From Oxytricha trifallax (Eukaryota > Ciliophora > Spirotrichea > Sporadotrichida > Oxytrichidae): a stretch of DNA of 64,000 nt. The notes below the pieces were generated by a model. The model saw only the letters and a list, made by a program, of their open reading frames with translations. It did no database searches and was not told where the DNA came from. The translations under genes were made by a program, and so were the position numbers. The stretch covers positions 1-64,000 of the forward strand of contig ARYC01000394.1 in assembly GCA_000711775.1 (NCBI GenBank), given 5' to 3'. Shown one piece after another: positions 1-11,313 of the stretch (within the stretch, counting starts at the first letter, position 1; every line of letters starts with the position of its first letter).

Positions 1-349
1 TCTTCTTTGGCTTTTTGTTATTTATATACTTTCTCACATACTACTTAAAATCAAAAGTTTTATTATATGCTGCAAAATCCGCCTGCTACAGCAGCATTTT
101 CAAGTTATAGTTATTTTATTGCAGAAATTCTTTAGCGCGGTTGATTTTATCGCTGTCTTGCGCATTTTAATACTCACACTTAATGCCCTTGGCTTTAAAA
201 TTTTCTTCAAAATTTCCATTGGCTTGATGATTTTCAAAAATCCAATCTGAGTTTGACTAATCGGGTGCCTCCTGCGGCACTTGCAAATCGTTTATACCTT
301 TTAAATAGAAGATAATATCCAAGATTTAAGCTTACCAGCACTCGCATTC
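1..349 (-). pseudogene. SecA-like translocase, broken N-terminal fragment
   Basis: Antisense to the plus strand, an ATG at 349-347 opens the same frame as the SecA-like gene at 2106. An extra G near 247 (CTCAGATTGG here, CTCAATTGG in the intact copy) shifts the frame into TGA at 236-234. The rest of the reading frame toward position 1 still aligns with the intact copy. The gene runs off the window, so its downstream state is unknown. This copy is probably non-functional unless the extra base is a sequencing error. Confidence 0.6.
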
Positions 350-589
350 AAAAGTTATTGAAGGCTGATTTCAGAGGTTTTCTAAAATCCAGTGGCTGGA
401 TTCATCTGATTTATGCTTAATTTTAATGATTAATTCGACTGGATTTTACTATTAAACCACTGGATTATTAAAATTTCAACTGGATTATTGATCCTTAACT
501 ATATGAAAAAACACTCTTTTGCTTATATCCTCCGGATTTATGGCTGGCTCACTGCCAAACCAAGACAAATAATGATTATTCACTATAAC

Positions 590-907
590 TCATTAAACGA
601 GTAGCTTAGAGTTGCCTGGAGGTGGGTGGTTGAAGAGCTGTGATATATTTTAGGAATTTTCAAGATGGGCAAAACCCAAAATTGGCTTTTTGAAAAATGT
701 CGAAATCCGCGGCAACTTTCGAAATTCAAACCTTTCCCCGTCCATAACTGAATAATGGCCAGTAGAAATGTGAAGACGAGAATATCTAGAAGTTAATGGC
801 ACCCGAAATCGAAAATTTGGGTCTTCAGTTTTGACCCTAAAAAATGCTTTTTGGCTTAAGCCAAAGCACTGGATTATAGGGGTCAGACCGGTATAATAGT
901 ATACCAA
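590..907 (-). CDS. Small conserved ORF near the transposon end (105 aa)
   Basis: With TAA/TAG read as Gln, an ATG at 907 opens a 105-residue frame ending at TGA (592-590). It begins MVYYYTGLTPIIQC. The same protein is encoded in the opposite arm from 1544, with few substitutions over the first 62 residues, so it lies in a conserved part of the element between the TIR and the SecA-like gene and points the same way as that gene. I recognise no domain. It could be a small accessory protein, a leader exon, or a conserved non-coding stretch that happens to be open. The two arms are so similar overall that their agreement is weak evidence for coding selection. Confidence 0.35.
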
Positions 908-1181
908 TGTTGAAAAATCTCGAGAACGGCCCCGACAACCTACTGGATTTCAAACTGCTCTGAACTTAAAATTAAAAATCACACCAATCTAATCATATTA
1001 ATCTAATCATATTCATACTTTGTAAGAGCCGTGATAGTGCCAGCCCTTCTTTTTGCATTCTCGAGATCGGCTCCCTCAAATTAAGTTAAATTCTGTCCTT
1101 TTAAATTTCCTTATTTATCGATATACTTAAAACTTTTTATCAACTTACAAATTCTATGTGTACATACGTATTGGGGTTTAT

Positions 1182-1269
1182 ATTAGCCATAATATTATAT
1201 TAAAATTATTATATTTAATGTAATCAATTTAAATGGAAAATTAAAATATTTTATTTGATATTTTAATTT
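1182..1269. other. Spac­er between two head-to-head transposon ends
   Basis: This is 88 bp of almost pure A/T between two outward-facing copies of the same terminus. It holds no gene. It is either the host sequence left between two independent insertions or a remnant of the target. Its two borders, GGGGTTTAT on the left and ATAAACCCC on the right, are mirror images. Confidence 0.7.
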
Positions 1270-1396
1270 ATAAACCCCAATACGTATGTACACATAGAAT
1301 TTGTAAGTTGATAAAAAGTTTTAAGTATATCGATAAATAAGGAAATTTAAAAGGACAGAATTTAACTTAATTTGAGGGAGCCGATCTCGAGAATGC
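1270..1396. repeat. Left terminal inverted repeat of the 10.4-kb element
   Basis: The repeat begins ATAAACCCCAATACGTATG and matches the reverse complement of 11554-11680 for about 127 bp. Similarity stops just after GATCTCGAGAATGCAA. The 1055-1181 segment is a third copy belonging to the neighbouring element. Confidence 0.9.
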
Positions 1397-1543
1397 AAAA
1401 AGAAGGGCTGGCACTATCACGGCTCTTACAAAGTATGAATATGATTAGATTAATATGATTAGATTGGTGTGATTTTTAATTTTAAGTTCAGAGCAGTTTG
1501 AAATCCAGTAGGTTGTAGGGGCCATTCTCGAGATTTTTCAACA

Positions 1544-1732
1544 TTGGTATACTATTATACCGGCCTGACCCCTATAATCCAGTGCTTTGGCTTAAGTCAA
1601 AAAGCATTTTTGAGTGTCAAAACTGAAGACCCAAATTTTCGATTTCGGGTGCCATTAACTTCTTTATATTATCGTCTTCACATTTCTACTGATCATTATT
1701 CAGTTATGGACGGGGAAAGATTTGAATTTTGA
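1544..1732 (+). pseudogene. Small conserved ORF, shortened copy
   Basis: This is the right-arm counterpart of the ORF at 590-907. It keeps the start and the first 62 residues, then meets TGA at 1730-1732 where the left copy has CGA (Arg). Downstream sequence still resembles the left copy. Either this is a point nonsense mutation or the frame was never coding. Position: about 150 bp inside the TIR and 370 bp before the SecA-like ATG. Confidence 0.3.
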
Positions 1733-2105
1733 AAATTGCCGCGGATTTCGACATTTTTTCAAAAAGCCAATTTTGGGTTTGGCCCATCTTGAAAAGTCCT
1801 AAAATTTATCACAGCTCTTCAACCACCCACCTCCAGGCAACTCTAAGCTACTCGTTTTAATGAGTTATAGTGAATAATCATTATTTGTCTTGGTTTGGCA
1901 GTGAGTCAGCCATAAATCCGGAGGATATAAGCAAAAGAGTGTTTTTTCATATAGTTAAGGATCAATAATCAAGTCAAAATTTTAATAATCCAGTGGTTTA
2001 ATAGTAAAATACAGTCGAATTAATCATTAAAATTAAGCATAAATCAGATGAATCCAGCCACTGGATTTTAGAAAACCTCTGAAATCAACCTTCAATAACT
2101 TTTGA

Positions 2106-5100
2106 ATGCGAGTGCTGGTAAGCTTAAATCTTCGATATTATCTTCTATTTAAAAGGTATAAACAATTTGCAAGTGCCGCAGGAGGCACCCGATTAGTCAA
2201 ACTCAATTGGATTTTTGAAAATCATCAAGCCAATGGAAATTTTGAAGAAAATTTTAAAGCCAAGGGCATTAAGTGTGAGTATTAAAATGCGCAAGACAGC
2301 GATAAAATCAACCGCGCTAAAGAATTTCTGCAATAAAATAACTATAACTTGAAAATGCTGCTGTAGCAGGCGGATTTTGCAGCATATAATAAAACTTTTG
2401 ATTTTAAGTAGTATGTGAGAAAGTATATAAATAACAAAAAGCCAAAGAAGATCAAGCACAGCCATTAGAGTAAATCAGTGGTATCATAGCCTCTAGATGT
2501 TACTGCTGCTATCGAAGAGATTAAGGAGAGTGAATAAGCTACGAATCTCAACTTTGCAAGTGATTAAAATCAAAATAAAGAACCCTTACCTCAACTCTTT
2601 ATTAACTATGGCTCGATCATTGGCCATGAGAATCTCATAAAGCACTTCGAAAGTTTCAAGAATTCTAAATATTATTAAAGGACTTGCATTTTGCAAGAAA
2701 TAGTTACTCGAAACACCCAGTCACTTTTCTCCTTCCTAAGCAATTTTGAGAACGTTAGTGACCAGAAACTAAGCGAGAACTTGTTCTCATTGCTCGTGGA
2801 TTTAATTTAGAGCAATAATAATTTAGATGAAGACTCAAAGCCACGTATCTTTTTAGCTGCTCTTGGTTATTACATGGGAGAAAGAGTATAAATCGAAGAT
2901 GAATTAATTCAAGAATCAATCTTATTATTAATTCGCTCACCTAATACGAGACAAGCTCTAGGTTTAGCGAACTTTGTATTCTTTAATTCAGTTGCAGCAT
3001 TCACTAAACAGCTTGCACCAGTGCAGAAATTGGATTCTAATCTCCCCTATATTATACAATTAATGGGTTAAACTTGGTAATCATTCGCAGTCGACTCTCA
3101 AGTTTAAAAGCTAATACCTACTTCATTCTTTATCTTGAATGTGCCTTTCATGACTCTACTCAAGCAAGACTGTGGCTTGCACTTAATAAGAGACATACCT
3201 GTAGAATACACAGAGTACTTCGTAAGAATTTGTGCTCTCTCTTGCTCTCCTACAGTTGAAGCACTCAAAGATTATATATCAATTACTAGGGCTACTTTCT
3301 TACAAAAGTAAGAGGTTATTGATTCAAAAACTATGGTTTACTTTATGAAAGGCCTTGCATAAAGGCTGCAGAGCAGAGACGAGTAGTGGGTAGGAAAAGT
3401 AGAGCAGTTCAAGAAGCTTCAGCAGCAAATCATAGAAGCTTAAATTGAAAAGAATGTGAGTGTGAGCAACAGCATTATTGAAAATTGCCTTAATGGCGAC
3501 TGCTCTGAAATTCAAAGAATTTTACACTTACCCAAAAATATGGAAGCTTTCTCTGATAAAACTATTGTAGACTTACTTCAACTCTTTGAGAACGCTAATA
3601 ACTCGCACTCACTAGCTCGTGCTTTCAATTCAAAGCCACAGAATGAAAGGTTAAGTGTGAGTAGTGACTTAGAAAAGCTGCAGCAAAATCTTGGCTTTAA
3701 GTTATATAGTTCTCAAATTTTGTGCATTAACTATATTTGCGAAAACTTGCACGCAAACCATTTAATACATTTTGGTATTGGTAATGGCAAGACCTTGATC
3801 TGCGTTGCGTTAGCCATTCTTATAGCTCTTAAAACGAAGCTATCCGTAATCATAGTTGGCAAGAATGAGCACTTAGTGCAGAGAGATTATCAAAAATTTC
3901 AAAAAGTTATTAGTGCAATGGAACTTGATTCAAACCATAATTTCTTTGCAAAAAGTACAGGCATTTATTTTTTCACTCAACCGCAACTCAAGAAACAAAT
4001 GAAGGCTGCTAAATTCATGAGTGTGTGGCACGATAGCATCGTGCTTATTGATGAATACGACTGGATTCTCTTCGATGGCTCTGCTGACAACATTATAAAC
4101 CAGCTAAATTTTTACAAGCAAGCAAGAAGTATTATTGGATTTTCAGGAAGCCATCTTTCTCAAGGTGAAGAAAATTGTCTTAGTTTAGCTTTGCATAGCA
4201 CACCTGTAGTATTCCCTACCCTTGATAAACTGTAAGGAGATAAGAAAACTTAGTTATCAGACTTGCTCATAAGTTCAAATCAAGGAGATTACTTACAAAG
4301 AATCAAGGAAATCATAAAGGATTAAGTAGCTGTTTCACCAGTTTTAATAGTGGCTTCAACAAATTACAGTGCTATTGAAATAGGTTTAAAGAAATCCGAT
4401 TTTGATTTCATTAGTTTCAACCACTCCTAAGCGACTGCAATTGAATCTGTGCTTGAAGGCAGGTATTTAATGAGAAATGCAAGCAAAAACTACGGGGTTT
4501 ACTTGCTCAACGAGCCACAGGGGAGAGGAACAGATATCTAAACTAATGATGAAATCGATTAAAATGGTGGTTCATATTTAATCATTGCTGATGTTTTCTC
4601 ACAAAGATCTGAAGAATAAATCATTGGTAAAATTGGGAGACTTAACACTAAAGGCAGGTGGCAGCGAGTATTATATAAGCAAGCTTCTAAAGATAGTGCA
4701 GAGCAGCTGCTTATAGTTGAAAAGAAAGAAATAGAGCTTATACTTGCTAGCAAGCACAATTAAGTATAATCAATTTTATAAAATCGATTAGAAGCAATGG
4801 AAAATTTTCTTGAATAAAACCAGGTGCCTTAAGAATAAATTTCTGCAGAGCTTTCAAACGAATAGGAGCAAGATAATATTGTAAGAGAAATCGTTAAACA
4901 TATTGTATCTCTCACTGAGAAAGCTTACAGTGAAGCAAGCAACCCAGCAGCAGTAGTGAAGCAAGATAATCTTGAAGAAGAAAAGGGGCCTTAATAAATT
5001 GAAGAATAAGGTGAATAAAGTAAGTTGGGTTTTTATTAACCTTCTCTCATAGAGCTTATTGAATAGAAGATGAGTTAAAACCCTGTGCATCAAGATAAAC

Positions 5101-5453
5101 CATTCGAGCAGGTATAGCAATTGGTGCACAGGAGTTTAAAGCGGTAGCAGCATGAAATTACTAAGGCTCAAAGCAGAGAGAGATCCAAAAGCAAAAGCAG
5201 TTCTGCAAGTTCAAAGAGAAGATTATTGAAAGGTTAACAGAAGCTTGAATTAATCAAAGAATAAAATAAGACTTGAGAGTTGGTTACTCGTCGCAGTGCT
5301 AGAGATAAAACATTCACTTGCACTTATACAGAGCTGCCAGAGAGTGAAGAGACAATGGAAAGATGGTTGAAGGCAGCCTCGAGTGAGAGAAGGCACTTTA
5401 AAAGCGACATAAACCATAGAAATTCAGAGAGAAAACCAAGATTAAGAATATGA
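2106..5453 (+). CDS. SecA-like SF2 translocase/helicase (1115 aa)
   Basis: The frame is continuous for 1115 codons, with TAA/TAG as Gln. It starts at ATG 2106, directly after an in-frame TGA, and ends at TGA 5451-5453. Superfamily 2 motifs are visible in order: Walker A GIGNGKT (about residues 557-563), Walker B DEYD (649-652), a SecA-type motif V GRGTDI (806-811) and a motif VI region IIGKIGRLNTKGR (about 840-852). GRGTDI together with the GK-GR motif is characteristic of SecA DEAD-like ATPases. The first 550 residues show no domain I know. The C-terminal 250 are rich in Gln, Glu, Lys and Ser and look disordered. A role in transposition (DNA or RNA remodelling) or in protein translocation is inference. 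No signal peptide is evident. The gene converges on the 22-kDa homologue with a 93-bp gap. It sits where TBEs carry the zinc-finger/kinase gene. Confidence 0.85.
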
Positions 5454-5546
5454 GATTTATCTTAATTTTTTTAAGAAATTCACCATATTCATGTTTTTGC
5501 TATTAATAGCATATAGAGAATCGTGGAGGAATAGAAGCAGCAGCAC

Positions 5547-6352
5547 TCATTGTCCCATGTTTGGAGATTGATTTTGCATGTTCTACAGGTTACCATCTTG
5601 CATAAACTACTCTTTCATCTTGCGTAAGTCAAGCAACTCACTGTCCATATTATCATGTTATTGCTTCAACTTTTTAGTTTACTGCAAGAATTCTTGCTTA
5701 TCTTATTTCAAAGCATCTTCATAATCCTTTACCTCCTCTAACTATTCACAGGTTCTCTTTCTTTTAGATGAATCCTTATCGAGATTCACAGCCTTACCTC
5801 GCTCAGCTACACAAGAAATTAAGAGAGAGTAAACTTACTGCTAAAGTTAAGGCATCTGCTGAGAGCGTCCACGACCTCGGGTCTCATTTCTATAACGAGA
5901 TATCTATTTTACTCGAGCTTTTCTCTTCGTTAGAGCATTGCATCATGAATCATCTGGGAGACACCGTCGGTGTCTAAGGTGAAGAGCAAATCGCAGATCC
6001 ATTATCTGTCAAGGTGGACCCAATCTCGTTCTTCAGGCAAGTATTGCAGCAGTCTTGAAGACCCTCTTGCATAATCGAGAAAGTCTTGAACTGTAAGTCC
6101 ATCGATTTGAGGCACTGCTGGCACCTTAACTGCGTCTCTTCTTACGTACTATATTAACAGTTACAGGGTTAAGCTAGGGTTTACGTCTTTCTCTGCTCTT
6201 ATGATTTACTTAAGGAAATAAATGTTGGTGGAGTCCGCTTTTGGTAAGAAAGCGTGGCAGTCTTGGGCAAGAAAGTTGTATAGCTCTTTCTTACTTTTGC
6301 ACTTCTGGGCGAGTTCTGAAACATTGATACCAGTAAGTTACTATTGGTTCAT
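5547..6352 (-). CDS. Homologue of the TBE '22-kDa' protein, one intron (257 aa)
   Basis: ATG at 6352-6350 and TGA at 5549-5547 are joined by a 32-bp intron at 5807-5838 (GTAAGT...TGTGTAG). Removing it restores one frame of 257 residues. An N-terminal block (ELYNFLAQDC, then AFLP and IYFLKQ) and a central block (DGLTVQDFLDYAR, then LLQYLPEE) align by eye with the plus-strand middle gene of the TBE at 52478 (GLYRYL, FLPTQ, ISFLK, then EISVTNLYDDAM, VALYLPS). The C-terminus is a Gln/Lys-rich coiled-coil-like segment (about 185-240). The function of the TBE 22-kDa protein is unknown to me; conservation with the transposase suggests a transposition accessory role. It is transcribed divergently from the transposase across a 191-bp gap. 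Confidence 0.8.
5807..5838 (-). other. 32-bp spliceosomal intron
   Basis: On the minus strand it begins GTAAGTTTAC and ends TTGTGTAG. Without splicing the frame runs into TGA 15 bp downstream. With splicing it continues for 80 more codons in a frame that matches the coding composition. The size is typical of short ciliate introns. Confidence 0.7.
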
Positions 6353-6543
6353 TAAACTTTAAAATTAAGGTGCCTTAAACCATTTTATATAGGCCAATTT
6401 TGATTCAGGAAGACACTACCGTTACTAAAATCAGAGAGTGCTTTTCATAATAATGAAATCGTACCAGCACGATCCAATTTCCGCTAGCGGAATTCCTACC
6501 AGCACCAACACAATTCATTATAATTAAATTTAAGAATCCATTG
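6353..6543. promoter_or_regulatory. Divergent intergenic region with a 14-bp perfect palindrome
   Basis: This is the gap between the minus-strand 22-kDa homologue and the plus-strand transposase, so it must hold both promoters. It is less AT-rich than other spacers. TTCCGCTAGCGGAA at 6479-6492 is a perfect palindrome, flanked by ACCAGCAC on both sides (6470-6477 and 6500-6507). That arrangement would suit a dimeric DNA-binding protein, perhaps one encoded by the element. No direct evidence of binding exists. Confidence 0.4.
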
Positions 6544-8182
6544 ATGGAATAATATTCTAAAAAACGACAGTCTAGACTGTCAGAATTCTTTAGGTTAGAA
6601 GATAAAGATTATGATGGCAATAGTTCAAGTGAAGAGCAGAGCTCTTCTAGTGGTTCTGAAGATTCTAAAGATTATGCAGAATACTTAACAACTAATATGC
6701 TTTACTAGAGGAACATAACTCTTGCAGATGTGAGTATAGAGGAAGTGAGTGAAAAGGATATGATTTAATTATTCAATGAAATTCGAGATGAAATTTCAGA
6801 GTTTGAAATCGATGGATTTATCATAGATCCAAAAGAAAAGTATAGAGAAAGTATTAAAAAAGGAGCCAAAGAATCATTACTTAATGATAGTTAAATTTAG
6901 ACTCTTGGTTAGCTAGTGCTAAAGCTTTACACTGAGTATAAGAAATCGGATTTAGAACCCTAGAGTATGATGGATAGTGCTTAAGATTTTGATTTTAAAG
7001 CTCTAGAAGCTAAAGTTATTGAAAATCATAAAGTCAAAGATTAAATTCCAATTTTTGGTTAGCACACACAATTGGATGCAATAGTTCCTCGTAGACTACA
7101 AAAGTAATTAAGGAAAGAGAAATAATTGTAAGAGAAAGAACTTAAACTTGCAGAGGAATCACTTAGATTAAGAGTTTCAGAAAAGTTAACTTATTTCTAA
7201 ATAATGGATAGACTTGGCATTTCACACTATAAATTAAGAAGGTACTTAAGAAGCCCAGTTAAGAAAGCTTAATTCTGGAATCTAAAATAAATCAATAGAA
7301 GCAAGTATAAGAAATTGCATAGCAGAGCACGCACTCATATCGTTAATATGTTAATGTATAACACTTAACCAGTGCAGGTTTCTGATATACAGCAAAGTTT
7401 ACAGAAGAATATATAGTTAAGGTGTAGCAAGTAAATGATTAGAAGATTCTTGAAAAATGAATTAATGATGACTTATAAATAAATAAAGTAGATTTCAACT
7501 TTGCATAATAGCAACAGTAGTAAGTTATAAAGATAGTATGCAGCCCAGTAATTCGTGGAACACTTAAGTAAGGGTAGAAGAATTATCAATATTGATGAAT
7601 CAACTCTTAACTAAACAGATTAAAGACACAGAGGTTGGACTGCCCCTTATGTAAAAAATCGAGTTACAAATTCACAGAGACTAAAATAAATGAATTTAAT
7701 TATTGGAGTTGCAAGTACAGGAGAGCTGTACTATACAGTAAATCATGGAAGAACTAACTAGCACTCATTTATGTACTTTTTATGTAAACTAGTTAATGTA
7801 TTGGATTCAGTTGATACTAGTTGGAGAGAAAATACTTTAATTTTACTTGATAATGCACCTTATCACAGATCACAAAGTATTATGAATAAGTACCTTGATT
7901 TGGCTTTGCCAATAATGTTTTTAGGGCCTTATCACTATAGAATTGCACCAGTTGAATTAATGTATTCGTGGATTAAAAATAGAGATTTTAATCCCTTCAA
8001 TACTAGGGCTTAATCAAAGTAAAATTTATTGTAAAATTGACATTTATTATAGAGGTTATTGGGCAGCTTTTATGAAAGAATTAGGAATGAATATAAGCAG
8101 AATTAATTAAAATTTAGTTAGACGCTGCTTTTATCATGTACTAACAGCTGCCCTGGATTCTATATCTTTGAAAGACTTATGA
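6544..8182 (+). CDS. DD34E transposase of IS630/Tc1/mariner type, one intron (534 aa)
   Basis: The first ATG of the frame is at 6544 and TGA is at 8180-8182; a 34-bp intron at 8019-8052 is needed to join the last 43 codons. The catalytic triad is visible: D351 in INIDES, D436 in LLDNAPYH and E471 in APVELMYSW, with 34 residues between the second D and E. The N-terminal 60 residues are Ser/Glu-rich, and residues 200-330 contain helix-turn-helix-like stretches (for example MDRLGISHYKLRRYL) suited to TIR binding. At 534 residues it is longer than the roughly 350-residue transposase of TBEs. All three acidic residues are intact and no frameshift is seen, so this copy may be active. Confidence 0.88.
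8019..8052 (+). other. 34-bp intron in the transposase gene
   Basis: It runs from GTAAAATTTA to TTATTATAG. Splicing joins ...TRAQSK to GYWAAFMKEL and avoids TGA at 8038-8040. A 22-bp alternative using the second GTAAAA at 8031 keeps the same downstream frame and adds four residues; the longer form fits the 32-bp intron of the neighbouring gene better. Confidence 0.6.
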
Positions 8183-9285
8183 ATTAAGAATATATATAAA
8201 GGGCTTTAAAATAAATCGAAAATAGTTCAAGCTAAATTCTTTACTCAAATAACTAATTTTAATTGAAATTAATAGCAAATTGATACACAAGAAAAACAAA
8301 TAGACTTATTAAATTAAATTCACTAATAGAAATTTATTCCTTTAATTTTCATTGTTTGTTATAGATAAATTTATACATGCTACTCTTTGTTACTAAATAT
8401 ACTTTTAACCAAGTATTTATCATTTCTTGCAAAAATATAGAGAATTTCAAGATGCTATTTTTATTCTATAATTATCGACAAGACTAAATTAAATTAAAAT
8501 AAATAGGCAATTAATTTGAATATAAATTAAAGAGAAGTTCTAAAATAAAGACATTAATAACTATATCTATCAATAAGGAGAACCAATTTATTATTAATAA
8601 AGCATAAATTAAATATAAATAAGATTAAAAACTAAAATAATAATAGAAAAAGATAAAATAAAAGCAAGTTATTAAAAACATAAGTTATAAATATAAAAAT
8701 AAAATATACCTAAAGTAACAAACATTTCCTTTTAAATTTATTTTTTATTATGATAAAATTATATTTTACATTCAAATTTATTCTATTTATCAATTTTCAT
8801 TCAAACTATAAATTTGAATATTCGATTTTGAACCTACATTTATAAATTTAAGAATGAAAAATAAAATTATAATAATAAAATAAAACAAAACAAAAAATAT
8901 GATTTCTCAAAAATGAATAAAATACAATGATTTTTCTTACAACTTTTCAACTGTTAGTTCTGATAGAGTTCCTTGGAATACTCGCTTGTGTATTTCACAG
9001 AAAGACTAATTAAAAATAAACTTAGTAGAAATCAAAATCATTAAAGTTATTAATGATAACTTCAGACCCTTACAAAATGAAAATTAAATTAAATTTAAAA
9101 TCAAAATATTTCTCCCCAAAACCCTTAGTCCCTAAAAATAGCTTTTATATAGCTATATATTTTAAGCTTAATTTGTGTGTGATTTCATTTGAAATCTAAT
9201 GTTTTAAAGCTATTAATTTAGCTATTTTATTTAAATTAATTTGTATTTATATTATAATTAGCTTCTAGGGTTCATGCATAAATCC

Positions 9286-9434
9286 TAAAAAATCCGCCTT
9301 GATGTGCTGGGTGTAATATGCTGGGCATATTGTTTGATTAAAAAATCCTTGTAAATAATGGCCAAATTTACAATATAATATAGGATTATCAAACAATTGC
9401 TTAGAAATTAACTTAGAGATCTGGCGGATTTTAA
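9286..9434. repeat. Short element with AAATCCGCC inverted ends
   Basis: AAAATCCGCC at 9288-9297 is mirrored by GGCGGATTTT at 9423-9432. Inside, TTGTTTGAT (about 9330) is mirrored by ATCAAACAA (about 9390). GC-raised short arms inside very AT-rich DNA suggest a small hairpin or a MITE remnant within the big element. Confidence 0.4.
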
Positions 9435-11178
9435 TTAAAATAGCCTATACTTATAATTTAAAATCAAATTATTTATATATTTAAATATTATTTTAGGCTA
9501 TTTTAATGAGTTTTAAATACATGTTAACTTTGTTAACTATAAAAATAAAATTAAGTTTAATTTATCTTTGCTTCAGCTAAATTAATTAAGAATATAATGC
9601 TAAGCTTATAAGATAAATTTCTGCATTTATTGCACTTAATTAAAAATAAATACTTTCCTTATTTAACTAATCTAAATTAAAATCTCATTAACTTATAATA
9701 AATTCTTATTAAATTTGCCCTATTATAGTATAAATATTATGTAAATTATTTATCAAAGTATATAAAATTAATAATAATCTAAGGCTAAATTATAAATTCA
9801 AATTAAAGAGAAAAATCAATAAAAAGATTAATAAGTTAATAATTTAATTTTAATTATCAATATCATTGCTAAAATTATACTATAGAAATAAATCTGAATT
9901 TAAATTTAAATAATAAATAAAGAAAATGAATATAAAAATAATCTCCAGTTATATTTGAATAAAAAATATTAAGAAAAAATAAGTTTATTAAGTTAAAAAA
10001 TTATAAAGTATAAAAGTTGTAAAAGTAATTTTTTCATTTTGAAAATTAATTAATTATTTATTTATTTATTATTATCATGATTTTTACTAGAATTAAATCC
10101 ACAATTTTAATGGATGAATAAATCCAATATTCAAATTACTTGTGGTAAAAAAAGTCTATAAATTCGAGAAAAAATTAAATAATTTCGGGGGCTAAAAATG
10201 ATATAAATGTGAAATGTGAAACTGTGAACTTACGAAATGAAAAATAAAAATTACTACTTTGGAGAGAAGCCCCCGGGAGAGAAATAAATATAAAAAAGAG
10301 TCTGGGACTCTAGGATTTAAAATAAAGAGAGAAAATGAGAAAAATGGTTTCTCATAAAGATAAAAATGAGAATTTGGAATTGTAAAGTGTTTTTTTTCAA
10401 ATAAAAAGTATGAGTATTAGTCTGGGACTAAAATATAAAGTTGGGAAAAATAAAATGGTTCTCTATGAGTTTAAAATAATCCAGGAAATGTTAAAAAATA
10501 AATTGAATTTAATATTCAAATAAAAACTATGATTCTGGAAAAAGATAAAAATGATTTTTTTATTGAAAATCAAAACAAAACCCCATTTTTTTTAATAACT
10601 GGAGCTTAGTAATAAGCATTATACTTACTTTATTTGCTAAATTTATTTTTAATTATTTTATTTTCATTTATTTTAATTTAATTTTTCCCTAAAAATAATT
10701 AACTAAAAAATCTTCTTTTATTCTCTTATAATCCATATCTTCTAATATATTTAACTTTTATTCCATTATCTTACCATAAATTGATAATCTTCGCAAAAGT
10801 AGTGGAAATTCCACTAAATTAGCAATATTTTAATCTTTAATTAAACTAACTTGAATTATTATTAATAAAGCACCCTTATAAATATGTTTGATTCTAAATA
10901 AAGCTAATATATGATCTATATAAAAATATTAAATAATCTAAACTTTGCAGTGTAGAATATTAAGCTAAAGTGCCTTAAGCACCTAGTTAATTTGTATATA
11001 GTGAATTTAAGCACCCTATAAAGTGTGAGAGTGAAATAAGATCAATTACAGATAAATGTGCAAGTGAAATGTTTGTTACAATACCTTAGTTTAATAGGCA
11101 ATTGAGTGTAACAAACATCAGTGTAAATAAATAGCGCTTAAATAAGTGCGAAAAATTGAAAAAAGTGCGTTTACAAAA

Positions 11179-11313
11179 ATGGAGAACATGAATCGATAGA
11201 ACTCGAGCTGTTGTTCAAAGTGCACACAAAGCGCAGTGAAGTTAGTGGAGTGGGTGCGAGGTGCGTTGGTAATAAAGAAAGTGCGATAGGCATTGTAAAT
11301 TGTTCACCTTTGA
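11179..11313 (+). CDS. Possible 44-aa Cys-rich ORF
   Basis: ATG at 11179 to TGA 11311-11313 encodes 44 residues containing SSCCSKCTQS. The surrounding 600 bp are GC-raised for this element. I know no family for it. It may be one exon of a longer gene, or chance. It lies 240 bp inside the right TIR on the same strand as the transposase. Confidence 0.2.

Larger units (their letters stand above)
1..1181 (-). mobile_element. Truncated second copy of the 10.4-kb transposon, inverted
   Basis: This stretch is nearly the reverse complement of 1270-2450 over its whole length. Its outer end at 1181 is the same terminus (ATAAACCCCAATACG read on the minus strand) that begins the intact element at 1270. 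It is therefore the end of another copy pointing left, cut off by the window edge. It carries the start of the SecA-like gene and the small conserved ORF, both antisense. Differences from the right-hand copy are scattered substitutions and a few indels, so the two are closely related but not identical. A single giant palindromic transposon is a less likely reading, because the intact copy has its own matching TIR at 11554-11680. Confidence 0.85.

Noticed and set aside
2193..2465. Open frame on the minus strand, 90 codons
   Set aside because: It is antisense to the N-terminus of the SecA-like gene and has a biased Leu/Ile/Phe composition; a shadow.
5768..5977. Plus-strand 69-codon frame starting MNPYRDSQ
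   Set aside because: Antisense to the spliced 22-kDa homologue, which has family support and a canonical intron.
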